Shown in pieces: positions 38,706 through 49,443 of a stretch of 64,000 nt of DNA. A model generated the notes under the pieces. It worked only from the letters and a program-made list of their open reading frames with translations, had not been told where the DNA came from and searched no databases. The stretch lies in NCBI RefSeq assembly GCF_000613185.1, contig NZ_CCBB010000001.1, positions 682,001 through 746,000 on the forward strand. The letters are read 5' to 3'. Source of the stretch: Mycolicibacterium cosmeticum. GTDB taxonomy: Bacteria; Actinomycetota; Actinomycetes; Mycobacteriales; Mycobacteriaceae. Within the stretch, counting starts at the first letter, position 1. Each line of letters opens with the position of its first letter. A program made the translations under genes and the position numbers.

Positions 38706-40682
38706 CTACCCGAGCGTCTCCGGCAGGGGTCCGTCCTCACCCAGAACGTGACGGGCCAGGAAAGCCAGGATCACCTGGTACCAGATCTTGGTGTGCTGCG
38801 GCGCGGCGACCCAGTGCCCTTCGGAGGGGAAATACAGGAACCGGTGCGGGCTGTCACCGTCGTCGTCGGCCGGCAGCGCCGACTCGGTGAGCAGTTCGTA
38901 CCACAGCCGCAACGCCTCACCGACCGGGACTCGATAGTCCTTGTCGCCGTGGATCACCAGCATCGGGGTGCTGATCCGGGCGACATGCCGGTGCGGTGAA
39001 TTGTGTTGCGTCATCTGCTCGGTCATCTCACGCACCCACCAGTACGCCCCATCGGTGGTATGCCCGAACTGGTCCAGCGCCCACAGGCTGGCATGCGTGA
39101 CGATCGCGTCGAACCGGTCGGTGTGTCCGGCGATCCAATTGGCCATGTAACCGCCGAAGGATCCGCCCATGGCGGCCGTCCGTCCGGCATCCACCCGCGG
39201 GTGGGCACAGGCCGCGTCGGTGGCCGCCATCAGATCCGTGTAGGGCGCCGCACCCCAGGCGCCCCAGCCACGCTGGACGAAGTCCTGTCCGTACCCCGTC
39301 GACAGCGCCGGGTCGGGTAGCAGCACGGCATAGCCCGCGGCGGCCAGCAGCCACGGATTCCACCGCCAGTGCCAAGCGTTCCAGCTGCCCAACGGCCCAC
39401 CGTGCACCCACAGCAGCAGGGGCGCCGGTTCGGTCGTCTCCGGCAGCACCAGCCAGGACCGTACCCGCACGCCATCGGGTGCCGTCGCGGTGATCTCTTC
39501 CACGTCGCCCGGCAGTTCCGGGATGTCGACGCAGGGCAACACCACGACCTGCCCGTCGGCGTCGATGCGCACCGGATGGGGCGGTGCGGTATACGAATGG
39601 CGCAGCGCGTAGACGACTCCGCCGGGCGCGGTGTGCACCTCGGCGTAGCTGTAGTCGTCGTCGGTCAGTCTGGTGACGGCACCACCGTCCGGGTCCACCG
39701 CGAAGATCGGGCATCGGCCGTTGTCGTCGGCGGTGACGACGAGGCCGGTTCCGTCGGTCGTCCAGCCGACCGAGGCGGGCCAGCGATCCCAGTCCTGACC
39801 CACCTGTACCCACGGCTCGCCGAACGTCATGACGCACAACGTGATCCGTGGCGCGCGATCGGGGGTGGACACCGTCTCGCGCAGGAACGCCAGCCGGCTG
39901 CCGTCCGGGGAGATGGCGGGATGACCCAGATCGGCGTCCGGGTCCTCGGCGATCACCTGCCGCGCGCCGGTGGCGGTATCGACGCGGACCAGACAGACGC
40001 GGATCGAGGCGCCCGGCCCTGGCGCGTGCCAGGACGTCACCACGAAGCTGCCGTCGGCGCTGACGGCGACCCCGGCCTCACGCAGTGCCGCACCCGGTGA
40101 CGGGGTGAGGTCACGGGAGTCGGCCGCATCGAGCAGGTGCGGGTGATCGGGTCCGAGGTCGTGATCCCAGTACCGCACCGGGTAGCGGGTGTGCAGAATG
40201 GCCGAAACCTGGTTGTCCTTGCGTAGCTTGCGCAGTCGGGCGTCGTCGGCCACGGTGGCCGCCGACGGAAGCAGCGGCGCGGTGACGATGACCCGGTCGG
40301 CCGACATCGCGGTGTGCACGGCACCGATCCCGCCGGGCAGCGTCAGCAGTTCGACGGCCTCACCGCCGGACGCGGGCAGCCGCCACAGCGCCGCCGGCGG
40401 CTTGTCGTCACGGGGCGTCGGGCGTGCCGCGATGAACAGCAGGTCGCCGTCGGCGGTGAAGGCAGGCGCCGTTTCCCCCTTGGCGCCGCGCGTCAGCCGC
40501 CGGGCGGGGTGGTGCCCGGCCGGATCCAGCTCCCAGATCGCCGTGACGAATTCGGTGTGTTCGTCGTTGATCTCGGTGATCGTGGTGACCAGCCGGGAGC
40601 CGTCGGGCGAGACGGCCAGGCCGGCAACCCTGGACAGTTCGAGAAAGCGGTCGAGGTCACCGAAGGCGTGGCGAGGCGTCAT
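38706..40682 (-). CDS. S9-family prolyl-oligopeptidase-like serine peptidase
   Basis: A 658-residue protein. An N-terminal beta-propeller (about residues 1-390, repeated Ser-Pro-Asp-Gly-Ser blades) caps a C-terminal alpha/beta hydrolase. The nucleophile is near Ser508 in Gly-Gly-Ser-Phe-Gly-Gly-Tyr, the acid near Asp582 in His-Gly-Asp-Lys-Asp-Tyr-Arg-Val-Pro and the base near His623 in Ser-Glu-Gly-His. This is acylaminoacyl-peptidase-like. There is no signal peptide, so it is probably cytoplasmic and trims short peptides. Confidence 0.9.
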   Translation of the reverse strand: MTPRHAFGDLDRFLELSRVAGLAVSPDGSRLVTTITEINDEHTEFVTAIWELDPAGHHPARRLTRGAKGETAPAFTADGDLLFIAARPTPRDDKPPAALWRLPASGGEAVELLTLPGGIGAVHTAMSADRVIVTAPLLPSAATVADDARLRKLRKDNQVSAILHTRYPVRYWDHDLGPDHPHLLDAADSRDLTPSPGAALREAGVAVSADGSFVVTSWHAPGPGASIRVCLVRVDTATGARQVIAEDPDADLGHPAISPDGSRLAFLRETVSTPDRAPRITLCVMTFGEPWVQVGQDWDRWPASVGWTTDGTGLVVTADDNGRCPIFAVDPDGGAVTRLTDDDYSYAEVHTAPGGVVYALRHSYTAPPHPVRIDADGQVVVLPCVDIPELPGDVEEITATAPDGVRVRSWLVLPETTEPAPLLLWVHGGPLGSWNAWHWRWNPWLLAAAGYAVLLPDPALSTGYGQDFVQRGWGAWGAAPYTDLMAATDAACAHPRVDAGRTAAMGGSFGGYMANWIAGHTDRFDAIVTHASLWALDQFGHTTDGAYWWVREMTEQMTQHNSPHRHVARISTPMLVIHGDKDYRVPVGEALRLWYELLTESALPADDDGDSPHRFLYFPSEGHWVAAPQHTKIWYQVILAFLARHVLGEDGPLPETLG

Positions 40683-40700
40683 CCCGCCACGCTAACCGGA

Positions 40701-41315
40701 TCAGACGACGTCGGTGATCTGCCCCGCGCTGTCGGCACGGACCTGCTTGGTGCTCCGCTCGCCCGCCACGTTGATGAGGATGCGCAAGCTGTCGTCGAAC
40801 GGCAGGTTGCGGTCGACGATCACCGACTGCACCTTGCCGTCGGCGATCCCGCTGGCGGCCACGGCGCCGTCGACCGCCGCGATGATGGCCGTGGCGGGCA
40901 CCTCGGTGATGGCAAAGAGGTTCTGCCGCAGGGCCTCTGCATCGTCGTCATAGTCCACCGGCCGGGAGGCGCCGACATGCCCGGCGGTGTAGGTCCACTG
41001 GTTCAGTTCGGTGGGCGCGTTCGGATCGACGGCCTGCACCGTGACCGTCGTCGGGACCAGGGTCACCTCGACCACCTGCATGGGGTCCGCCCCCACCTTC
41101 GCCGAGATGGCCGCGAACGCCTTGTTCAACCCGTCCACGGTGAGCACACTGCCGGTCGATTCGGTCAGCGCCCCGGTCCCCTCCTGGATCTGCTCGACCG
41201 CCGACGTGGCCGCATCGGTGATCTTGCGGACGTCGGCGACCGTCGAGCAGCCGCTCAGCGCGGAGATGATCAGGGCGGCTGCGGCCAGGCCGAATCGAAG
41301 GGGTAGGGCGGTCAT
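40701..41315 (-). CDS. Predicted lipoprotein of unknown function
   Basis: A 204-residue protein with a signal peptide ending in the lipobox Leu-Ser-Gly-Cys (Cys23), so it should be lipid-anchored outside the membrane. The mature part has no motif I recognise; it begins with a helical region and ends with a mixed alpha/beta segment. It lies 18 nt upstream of the peptidase gene on the same strand. Confidence 0.78.
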   Translation of the reverse strand: MTALPLRFGLAAAALIISALSGCSTVADVRKITDAATSAVEQIQEGTGALTESTGSVLTVDGLNKAFAAISAKVGADPMQVVEVTLVPTTVTVQAVDPNAPTELNQWTYTAGHVGASRPVDYDDDAEALRQNLFAITEVPATAIIAAVDGAVAASGIADGKVQSVIVDRNLPFDDSLRILINVAGERSTKQVRADSAGQITDVV

Positions 41316-41413
41316 CGTTTCTCTCTCCTCTGGTCGGGGGCCAACGCGCTGATGCGATGGCTCCGACAGCGTGGGTGAGAGAAGCGGCTACCGATCCCAA
41401 CCTGGGCGGGGTA

Positions 41414-42025
<612 letters not shown>

Positions 42026-42071
42026 TTAGGGGTTTCTTATGTGACCTATGGATATTGGCGGTATTCGTGAG

Positions 42072-42110
42072 AAAACAATGGCGCCGGGCTCGAAAGCCCG
42101 GCGCCATTGT
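42072..42110 (-). terminator. Intrinsic terminator after the second rpf gene
   Basis: On the minus strand, perfect 16-bp arms (42095-42110 and 42075-42090) enclose a TTCG tetraloop and run into TTTTC. It begins 27 nt after the rpf stop. This is one of the few textbook Rho-independent terminators in the window. Confidence 0.9.
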
Positions 42111-42136
42111 CGTGTGTTTGGTATATGACGTGCGCG

Positions 42137-42880
<744 letters not shown>

Positions 42881-43500
42881 TGAGCTGGGCCACGCGATCG
42901 GCCGGCCCGTCCCGGCATTTTCGCCGCGCGAGCTGCCGATGAGGCTTGACCTGCGGTTTTACCCGGGCGCGGTTCGCTGGCCGGTACGGCGAACCAGTTC
43001 AGTGCTCTACTTCCCCAAACATGGCTTGCTGCAACGCTTTCGAGTCGATACCGGCCAAATCGCGGTTGCGCCGCGGTAAGTGGCCCGTGCCGCAGGGCGG
43101 CGTTCGAACATGTTGCGCTGCAGGCAATTCAGGTGCTGCGAGCGCCTGATTCCAAGCCGCCCGGCGGGTGGGCCGCCGCGCCGGCCAGTGGCATGGACCA
43201 GTCGACAACCGCGGACAGAAGTTAGTGCAGCTTAGCGCCTTGTGTCGCTGAGCCTTTCGGCCAATCACACGAGTTACAGCACCGATGGCGAGATCCGATT
43301 CCGTTGTTGTGCAACATGTTTCGACACGCCCGCGGAATCGCACCCGCAGACGGCACCAGCCGACGGTGAACAGTCAGAAAACAATCTGTTCTGTTATCGA
43401 TCGGAGATAAAAGCCAATAACGTCGTACCGGTTCGAATTCGCGCCGGGAGGCGTTCAAATTCACAATTTGCTGCCTCGCGGGACGGCAATTCACCGAGGT
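42881..43500. other. Non-coding stretch between the rpf region and mobA
   Basis: Several short open frames cross each other here, but none has a ribosome site, plausible composition or a familiar motif. The part from about 43240 to 43500 is less GC-rich than the surroundings. In M. tuberculosis small hypothetical genes lie at this position, but I cannot support one here. Confidence 0.45.
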
Positions 43501-44070
43501 TCATGGCAGGTCGGCCGCGGTGTTGACGTTGGCCAGCGCACGTTGCTCGTCCAGCACGACGCGTTGCGTGTCGACCCCGGCGGTCCCGTCGACCAGGGCG
43601 CGCATGCTGCGCTCCCCCGCCGCCACCAGTTGTGCGGCCGTGTCGGCCAGCCGGGTCCGGTACAGCCCGGCCAGGTAGTGGTCGCGGCCATCCCACGGCA
43701 AGACCACATCGGCCACCGACGGCTCGGCAACCAGGATGTCGATCAACTCGGCCGACAGATGGGGCATGTCCACGGCACAGACGAACGCCCGCTCCGCTCC
43801 GGCGTCCGCGGCCGCCCGCAGGCCCCGCGCGGTGGCCAGCAAGGGGCCGACACCGCGCACCTCGTCACGCAGGATCTCGGCCGACAGCTCGGGAAGGGCC
43901 TGACCGGGTGCGGCGATCACGAACACCGGCGTGCACCGCTGGGATACCGCCGCGACGACGCGTTCCACGAAGGTCCGCCCGTCGAGCACCAGCGTCGCCT
44001 TGTCCCGACCCATGCGGCGGGATGCCCCGCCTGCCAACACAACTGCTGCCAGTGGCGGAGATGACGTCAC
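43501..44070 (-). CDS. mobA: Molybdenum cofactor guanylyltransferase
   Basis: A 189-residue nucleotidyltransferase linking GMP to molybdopterin. It has [15 protein letters not shown] at the N-terminus, the GTP loop, and Cys-Ala-Val-Asp-Met-Pro in the middle. The start is GTG 44070, inside an 18-bp palindrome, 19 nt after korB. It shares the korA-korB strand and is probably cotranscribed with them; 2-oxoglutarate:ferredoxin oxidoreductase itself does not use Mo. Confidence 0.92.
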   Translation of the reverse strand: MTSSPPLAAVVLAGGASRRMGRDKATLVLDGRTFVERVVAAVSQRCTPVFVIAAPGQALPELSAEILRDEVRGVGPLLATARGLRAAADAGAERAFVCAVDMPHLSAELIDILVAEPSVADVVLPWDGRDHYLAGLYRTRLADTAAQLVAAGERSMRALVDGTAGVDTQRVVLDEQRALANVNTAADLP

Positions 44071-44081
44071 CTAGGTGACGT
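44064..44081. promoter_or_regulatory. 18-bp palindrome over the mobA start codon
   Basis: ACGTCACCTAGGTGACGT is perfectly palindromic and covers the GTG start (44068-44070) and the gap to korB. In RNA it would hide the start; in DNA it could be an operator. Confidence 0.6.
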
Positions 44082-44089
44082 TAGCGTGA

Positions 44090-45169
44090 CTAGTCGACGG
44101 ACCAGGTGTCTTTGCCGCGAAGCAGTGCCTGCAGCGCGGCGGTGTCGCCCGGCTTGGCGGCGCGCGCGTCGGCAACCTGCTGACGGGCCGCGTCGTCGTA
44201 GGTCGGCTTGCTGACCTGACGGAAGATGCCCGTGACCATGTGCTCGAGGTTCTGCTCGGACAGCCGCGACAGCGCGAACGCGTACGCCGGGTCGTCGATC
44301 GTGGCGTTGTGTACCACGATCTGGTCGGCATCCACATCGGCGGTCTTGGCGACCTCCAGGCCATACCCCGACTTCACCACGCAGTACTGGGCATCGGCAC
44401 CGAATGTGATCGGCTCACCGTGATGCAGGTTGATCAGCCGGTCCTCGGAGCCCTCCTTGCGCAGCACATCGAAGGATCCGTCGTTGAAGATCGGGCAGTC
44501 CTGCATGATCTCGACCAACGCGGCACCGCGGTGGCTGGCGGCGGCGCGCAGCACCTCGGTCAGGCCGGCGCGATCGGAGTCCAGCGCCCGGCCCACGAAG
44601 GTGGCCTCGGCGCCCAGCGCGAGCGACACCGGGTTGAACGGGTAGTCCAGCGAGCCCATCGGGGTGGACTTGGTGATCTTGCCGACCTCGGAGGTCGGCG
44701 AGTACTGCCCCTTGGTCAGGCCGTAGATGCGGTTGTTGAACAGCAGGATCGTGATGTTGATGTTGCGGCGCAGCGCGTGGATCAGGTGGTTGCCGCCGAT
44801 CGACAGCGAGTCACCGTCGCCGGTCACCACCCACACCGACAGGTCCGGGCGGGCCAGCGCCAGCCCGGTGGCGATGGTCGGGGCGCGACCGTGAATCGAG
44901 TGGAAACCGTAGGTCTCCAGGTAGTACGGGAACCGGCTGGAGCAGCCGATGCCACTGATGAATGCGATGTTCTCGCGCCGCAGACCGAGCTCGGGCAGGA
45001 AGTTGCGGATGGTGTTGAGGATGACGTAGTCACCGCACCCCGGGCACCAACGCACCTCCTGGTCGCTGGTGAAGTCCTTGCCCTTCTGCGGCTGATCCGT
45101 GGTCGGAACCAGGGCCGTCTTGCTGAGGGCTTCGGTCAGGCCCAGGTCGGCGCCAATCAGGTCGGTCAT
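44090..45169 (-). CDS. korB: 2-oxoglutarate:ferredoxin oxidoreductase beta subunit
   Basis: A 359-residue thiamine-diphosphate subunit. It has Trp-Cys-Pro-Gly-Cys-Gly-Asp for the iron-sulfur site, Ser-Gly-Ile-Gly-Cys-Ser-Ser-Arg, and the TPP/Mg motif Gly-Asp-Gly-Asp...Gly-Gly-Asn-His. With KorA it decarboxylates 2-oxoglutarate to succinyl-CoA and reduces ferredoxin, an alternative to the dehydrogenase complex in the mycobacterial citrate cycle. The ATG overlaps the korA stop (ATGA). Confidence 0.96.
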   Translation of the reverse strand: MTDLIGADLGLTEALSKTALVPTTDQPQKGKDFTSDQEVRWCPGCGDYVILNTIRNFLPELGLRRENIAFISGIGCSSRFPYYLETYGFHSIHGRAPTIATGLALARPDLSVWVVTGDGDSLSIGGNHLIHALRRNINITILLFNNRIYGLTKGQYSPTSEVGKITKSTPMGSLDYPFNPVSLALGAEATFVGRALDSDRAGLTEVLRAAASHRGAALVEIMQDCPIFNDGSFDVLRKEGSEDRLINLHHGEPITFGADAQYCVVKSGYGLEVAKTADVDADQIVVHNATIDDPAYAFALSRLSEQNLEHMVTGIFRQVSKPTYDDAARQQVADARAAKPGDTAALQALLRGKDTWSVD

Positions 45170-47118
45170 GCTCCAGCTCCCACAGATTCCACGGTGGCCG
45201 CCGCCAACCGTGCGAACTTCGCCTTGTCAGTTTCCTTCTGTCGCAACGTGCCGTCCAGCGCCGCGCCGATGATGCCCTCGACTTCGTCGGCCAAGAACGC
45301 CATGCCCTCGACCTTGGTGACCGATTGCACGTCGACCAGGAACCGGCCGCGCAGCAGCAGCGCCAGCTGGCCGAGGTTCATCTCCGGAACGACGACCTTC
45401 GGATAGCGCCGCAGCACCTCTTCGAGGTTGGCCGGGAACGGGTTGAGGTAGCGCAGTTGAGCGTGGGCCACCTTGACGCCGTTGCGCCGCGCCCGCCGGC
45501 ACGCCTCGCCGATCGGCCCGTAGCTGCTGCCCCAGCCGAGCATCAGCAGCTCGGCGTCGCCGGTCGGATCGTCGACCTCGAGGTCGGGAACCTCGATGCC
45601 GTCGATCTTGGCCTGGCGCAGCCGGACCATCAGGTCGTGGTTCTTGGGCTCGTACGAGATGGCCCCGGAGCCGTTGGCCGACTCCAAGCCGCCGATGCGG
45701 TGTTCGAGGCCGGGAGTGCCGGGGATGGCGAACTGCCTGGCCAGCGTCTCCGGGTCACGGGCGTAGGGCTGGAACGGCTGGCCGGCCTCGGCGAAGGTGT
45801 GCTTGATCGGCGGGTAGCCGGCGATGTCGGGGATGCGCCACGGCTCCGAGCCGTTGGCGATCGCGCCGTCGGACAGGATGATGACCGGGGTGTGGTAGTG
45901 CACCGCGATGCGGGCGGCCTCCACGGCGATATCGAAGCAGTCCGACGGGGTGGCCGGGGCCAGCACCGCCAGCGGTGATTCGCCGTTGCGGCCGAAGAGG
46001 GCCTGTAGCAGGTCGGCCTGCTCGGTCTTGGTGGGCAGGCCGGTGGACGGGCCGCCGCGCTGCACGTCGATCACGATCAGCGGCAGCTCGGTCATCACCG
46101 CCAGCCCCATGGCCTCCGACTTGAGTGACACACCGGGCCCCGACGTGCTGGTGACGCCGAGCGCACCGCCGTAGGACGCGCCGATCGCCGCGCCGATACC
46201 GGCGATCTCGTCCTCGGCCTGGAAGGTCAGCACATTGAAGTTCTTGTGCTTGGACAGCTCGTGCAGGATGTCCGACGCCGGGGTGATCGGGTAGGTGCCG
46301 AGCACCACCTGCAGATCGCTGAGATGGCCGGCGGCCACGATGCCGTACGCCAGCGCGGTGTTGCCGGAGATCTGGCGGTACTCGCCGGTCTTGAGCTTGG
46401 CCGGGGAGACCTCGTAGGTGGTCCCGAACGCCTCGGTGGTCTCGCCGTAGTTCCAGCCCGCCTTCAGCGCCAGCACGTTGGCCTCGGCGACATCGGGCTT
46501 ACGGGAGAACTTCTCCCGGATGAAGGCCTCGCTGTGGGCCAGCTCCCGGCCGTACATCCAGGACAGCAGGCCGAGGGCGAACATGTTCTTGGCGCGCTGG
46601 CCATCCTTCTTGGAGGCGCCGATGGCCTCGACCGCACCCAGGGTCAGGGTCGTCATCGCCACCGGGGTGACGACGTAGTCGGACAGCTCGTCGGTCTCCA
46701 GCGGGTTTGCCTCGTAGCCGACCTTGGCCAGGTTCCGCTTGGTGAATTCGTCGGAGTTGGCGATGATCAGGCCACCCCGCGGCAGGTCACCGACATTGGC
46801 TTTCAGCGCGGCGGGATTCATCGCCACCAACACGTCGGGACGGTCACCGGCGGTGAGGATGTCGTAGTCGGCGATCTGGATCTGGAACGACGAGACACCG
46901 GGCAGGGTGCCCTGTGGTGCGCGGATCTCCGCGGGGTAATTCGGCTGGGTGGCAAGGTCATTGCCGAACAGCGCCGCTTCCGAGGTGAACCGGTCACCGG
47001 TGAGCTGCATGCCGTCGCCGGAGTCGCCCGCAAAGCGGATGACGACCTTCTCCAGCTTCTGCCGCGGGGCGGCCCCGTTGCCGTTCTGGCCCACGACTCC
47101 CTGCCTTTCACGCCCCAT
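45166..47118 (-). CDS. korA: 2-oxoglutarate:ferredoxin oxidoreductase alpha subunit (gamma-alpha fusion)
   Basis: About 650 residues. The N-terminal gamma-type domain (Val-Val-Ile-Arg-Phe-Ala-Gly-Asp-Ser-Gly-Asp-Gly-Met, residues 26-38) is fused to the alpha domain with Tyr-Pro-Ile-Thr-Pro-Ala-Ser and Thr-Ser-Thr-Ser-Gly-Pro-Gly. The start is uncertain: ATG 47118 has a weak ribosome site, a TTG at 47121 is also open, and a GTG at 47094 has AAAGG well placed. The conserved domain begins only after all three. Confidence 0.95.
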   Translation of the reverse strand: MGRERQGVVGQNGNGAAPRQKLEKVVIRFAGDSGDGMQLTGDRFTSEAALFGNDLATQPNYPAEIRAPQGTLPGVSSFQIQIADYDILTAGDRPDVLVAMNPAALKANVGDLPRGGLIIANSDEFTKRNLAKVGYEANPLETDELSDYVVTPVAMTTLTLGAVEAIGASKKDGQRAKNMFALGLLSWMYGRELAHSEAFIREKFSRKPDVAEANVLALKAGWNYGETTEAFGTTYEVSPAKLKTGEYRQISGNTALAYGIVAAGHLSDLQVVLGTYPITPASDILHELSKHKNFNVLTFQAEDEIAGIGAAIGASYGGALGVTSTSGPGVSLKSEAMGLAVMTELPLIVIDVQRGGPSTGLPTKTEQADLLQALFGRNGESPLAVLAPATPSDCFDIAVEAARIAVHYHTPVIILSDGAIANGSEPWRIPDIAGYPPIKHTFAEAGQPFQPYARDPETLARQFAIPGTPGLEHRIGGLESANGSGAISYEPKNHDLMVRLRQAKIDGIEVPDLEVDDPTGDAELLMLGWGSSYGPIGEACRRARRNGVKVAHAQLRYLNPFPANLEEVLRRYPKVVVPEMNLGQLALLLRGRFLVDVQSVTKVEGMAFLADEVEGIIGAALDGTLRQKETDKAKFARLAAATVESVGAGA

Positions 47119-47417
47119 CAACTCTGGCTGCTTCGAGGAGAGGCGTTGCGTCGAAGATTTTTGGTGTCACTACCGGTAACCATTATTGCACTTCTCTTAG
47201 GGTGGCTTTGCCAGCACGAACAGGCGACACGCGGGTAACCTGCGGAAAAACATGCAGTTCACAGACGTGAAGAGCGGCACCAATCGCCGGATTTGTGGCG
47301 TTCATCACGTCGAGGAGAACGGCATTCTCTAAGAACATCGCTACCCGCCGGTAGCCGGGCGCCGGCGCGCCGGACCCGAAGTTGACACCCGTCAACTCTA
47401 GCAGGCGTCACCCGGGT
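47119..47417. promoter_or_regulatory. Upstream region of korA with inverted repeats
   Basis: No credible gene is seen in these 299 nt. AGTTGAC (47380-47386) and GTCAACT (47391-47397) form an inverted repeat with a 4-nt centre just downstream of the PfkB stop. CCGGCGCGCCGG (47362-47373) is a 12-bp palindrome that may terminate the PfkB transcript. The korA promoter should lie between these and 47119. Confidence 0.4.
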
Positions 47418-48266
47418 TCAGACCCGGTCGGGCGACCCGACCTCGACGCGCTTCTGCAACTCCCTGGCCACCAGTTCACTGGCCAGTTCGGCGGCCCGGT
47501 GCGGGTCCGCGCCGTCGGCCCGATTGGCGACGTAACAGGCGGTGAACATGTCGCCGGCACCGGTGGTCTGCACGCCCAGCACGCGCCACGCCGCGGGCAC
47601 CCGGACCACGGTGCCGTCCTTGTAGATGTCACACCCCTCCGAGCCGTAGGTCACCACGATCTCGGGGACACCCAGCCACTCGGCGGTCGAGGCGTCGAAA
47701 TCACCGTCGGCGACGATGACCGCCTCGTCCTCGGCGAGTTTGAGGATGTCGAGGTGCTGGAGCAGATCGGGCGAGAAGTTGCGATCCAGCGTGAGCGGGC
47801 CGAGCCGGTCGGCCCGCACCAGGCCCTGGCCGTCATAGGCGATGCGGTGCCCGCGCGCGGCCAGATGGGCCAGCGTGCCGGCCGGGAAGTCGGTGCGCAT
47901 CAGCGGGGCGAGGTGGATCCAGGTGGTGCGGGGATCGTCGGTGTCGATATCGGCGGCCGTCCAGACCGGGCCGATCGCATCGACCGACATCCGGCGGTGG
48001 TCGGTGTCGTCGTAGTCGAGGCGGAAACCGCTGGTGCGGTCCGACGGCAGGAACCGCACGATATCGCCGAACCGGTCCAGGACCTCGTCGAACAACTCGT
48101 GGTCGTCCGGGGCGCCCATCGCCACGATGTGCCCGAGGACCTCGACGGCTTCCAGCGCCACCCCGGCGAAGGAGGCGCATCCGCCGGGACTGGGCGGGGC
48201 CCCGTCGATGATGTCGATCGCCAGGTTGCCCAGCACGGTCACGCCGGGGACCAACTCTGGCGTCAT
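47418..48266 (-). CDS. PfkB-family sugar/polyol kinase
   Basis: A 282-residue ribokinase-family kinase with Thr-Val-Leu-Gly-Asn-Leu-Ala-Ile-Asp near the start and the anion hole Thr-Thr-Gly-Ala-Gly-Asp (catalytic Asp239). The N-terminal Gly-Gly substrate motif is degenerate (Pro-Gly-Gly-Cys-Ala). It shares only family-level resemblance with the IolC at the window's right end. AAGGAGAAC precedes the ATG. It is 98 nt downstream of the LacI gene on the same strand, hence probably part of the polyol locus. Substrate unknown. Confidence 0.85.
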   Translation of the reverse strand: MTPELVPGVTVLGNLAIDIIDGAPPSPGGCASFAGVALEAVEVLGHIVAMGAPDDHELFDEVLDRFGDIVRFLPSDRTSGFRLDYDDTDHRRMSVDAIGPVWTAADIDTDDPRTTWIHLAPLMRTDFPAGTLAHLAARGHRIAYDGQGLVRADRLGPLTLDRNFSPDLLQHLDILKLAEDEAVIVADGDFDASTAEWLGVPEIVVTYGSEGCDIYKDGTVVRVPAAWRVLGVQTTGAGDMFTACYVANRADGADPHRAAELASELVARELQKRVEVGSPDRV

Positions 48267-48364
48267 CGAACGGTTCTCCTTATGTCTTTACTTTCTCGCG
48301 GAATCGTAGTCGTGATGGCCGCGGAATCAGATTCCACGGCCGAGCGGGTGGCTGAGCAGGCCAC

Positions 48365-49366
48365 TTATGCAGGCAGGTTGTACGGCGTGATGACGTGGAT
48401 GGGCGTCGGGCGGACCGGTTCGGCGGGCAGGGCGCCGTGCTGGGCCAGGATCACCCGCATGGCCTGCCGCGCGTCGGCCCGCAGGTCATTGTGCAGCACC
48501 ACCGAGATGCGTCCGTCCCGCAGCAGCCGCCGGTTGTCCGCGTCCAGATCATGGCCGATGAACACCTTGCACCGACGGCCGAGGGTGTCGAAGGCCGCGA
48601 CCGTCGCGGTGTTGCCGCCGCCGGGCGAGTACACCGCCTCGATCGCGGGATGCCGCTCCAGCGCGTCGAGCACCAACCGCTCGTTGGTGGCATCGATGCC
48701 GTCACTGTCGCTCACCTCGATGATCTCCCTGCCGGTGCCGCGCAATCCGGACCGGAACCCCACCTCGCGCTCCCCTTCGCCGCGAAAGACGGTCCGGCTC
48801 AGGGTGATCAGCACACCGGAGGGGGACGCACCGAGCCATTGGTCCATCAGGTACGCGGCGGTGACGCCCGCCCCGTGATTGTCGATGCCGACGTAGGCGC
48901 AGCGCGCACTGGTGGGGATGTCGGTCGTGTAGGTCACCACCGGGACACCCGCGGCCACCAGGCGGTCGACCGCCTCGGCCACCGCGGGCTCGTCCTGTGC
49001 CTTGAGCACGACCCCGTGGCTACCCTTGATGCGGCCGAGCTCCTCGACCATCTGGGCGGTGGAGCCGGACTCCCACAGATGGAAGCGGGCGCGCAGCATC
49101 GCCGGGGCGAAGGCAGGCAGTTCGGCCTCGACGGCCGCCCGGAACGCGTCGGAGAACCGCTGCGGTGTCTGCATCACCACATCGATGAGAAATCGACGGC
49201 CGTTGAGCCGCAATTGCGCCCGCTGCTTGTCCAGGTCGGCGATGGCCTGCAGGACCTCGGCCCGGGTGTTCTCCCGCACCCCGGGCCGGTCGTTGAGCAC
49301 GCGATCCACCGTCGCTTCGCTCAGCCCGCTCTGCTGAGCGATCTCACGGACCTTGTACCGGTGCAT
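48365..49366 (-). CDS. LacI-family transcriptional regulator
   Basis: A 333-residue regulator. The N-terminal helix-turn-helix and hinge (Tyr-Lys-Val-Arg-Glu-Ile-Ala-Gln-Gln-Ser-Gly-Leu-Ser-Glu-Ala-Thr-Val-Asp-Arg-Val-Leu-Asn) are followed by a periplasmic-binding-protein-like sugar domain. Asp in Thr-Val-Asp-Arg replaces the usual Ser at the recognition helix. It diverges from the dioxygenase operon over 77 nt and is probably its repressor, with a polyol or its oxidised form as effector. Confidence 0.92.
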   Translation of the reverse strand: MHRYKVREIAQQSGLSEATVDRVLNDRPGVRENTRAEVLQAIADLDKQRAQLRLNGRRFLIDVVMQTPQRFSDAFRAAVEAELPAFAPAMLRARFHLWESGSTAQMVEELGRIKGSHGVVLKAQDEPAVAEAVDRLVAAGVPVVTYTTDIPTSARCAYVGIDNHGAGVTAAYLMDQWLGASPSGVLITLSRTVFRGEGEREVGFRSGLRGTGREIIEVSDSDGIDATNERLVLDALERHPAIEAVYSPGGGNTATVAAFDTLGRRCKVFIGHDLDADNRRLLRDGRISVVLHNDLRADARQAMRVILAQHGALPAEPVRPTPIHVITPYNLPA

Positions 49367-49381
49367 GACGGCCTTTGTGAT

Positions 49382-49403
49382 GATGGTTTTTTGATGGCTT
49401 TTT
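49382..49403. promoter_or_regulatory. Tandem 11-bp repeats in the LacI/dioxygenase divergent promoter
   Basis: GATGGTTTTTT (49382-49392) and GATGGCTTTTT (49393-49403) differ at one base and are spaced one helical turn. They lie 15 nt upstream of lacI and about 40 nt before the dioxygenase start. This is a possible binding site, though not the palindrome expected for LacI proteins. Confidence 0.45.
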
Positions 49404-49443
49404 GCCGTTGATTATGGCACAGCGCACAGCAAGACTGGCGGGC

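Noticed and set aside
42946..43494. Several short open frames between rpf and mobA
   Set aside because: They overlap on both strands, none has convincing initiation signals, and the region varies in composition.
47183..47395. 70-residue minus-strand frame upstream of korA
   Set aside because: It has no ribosome site or motif and overlaps the inverted repeats of the promoter region.
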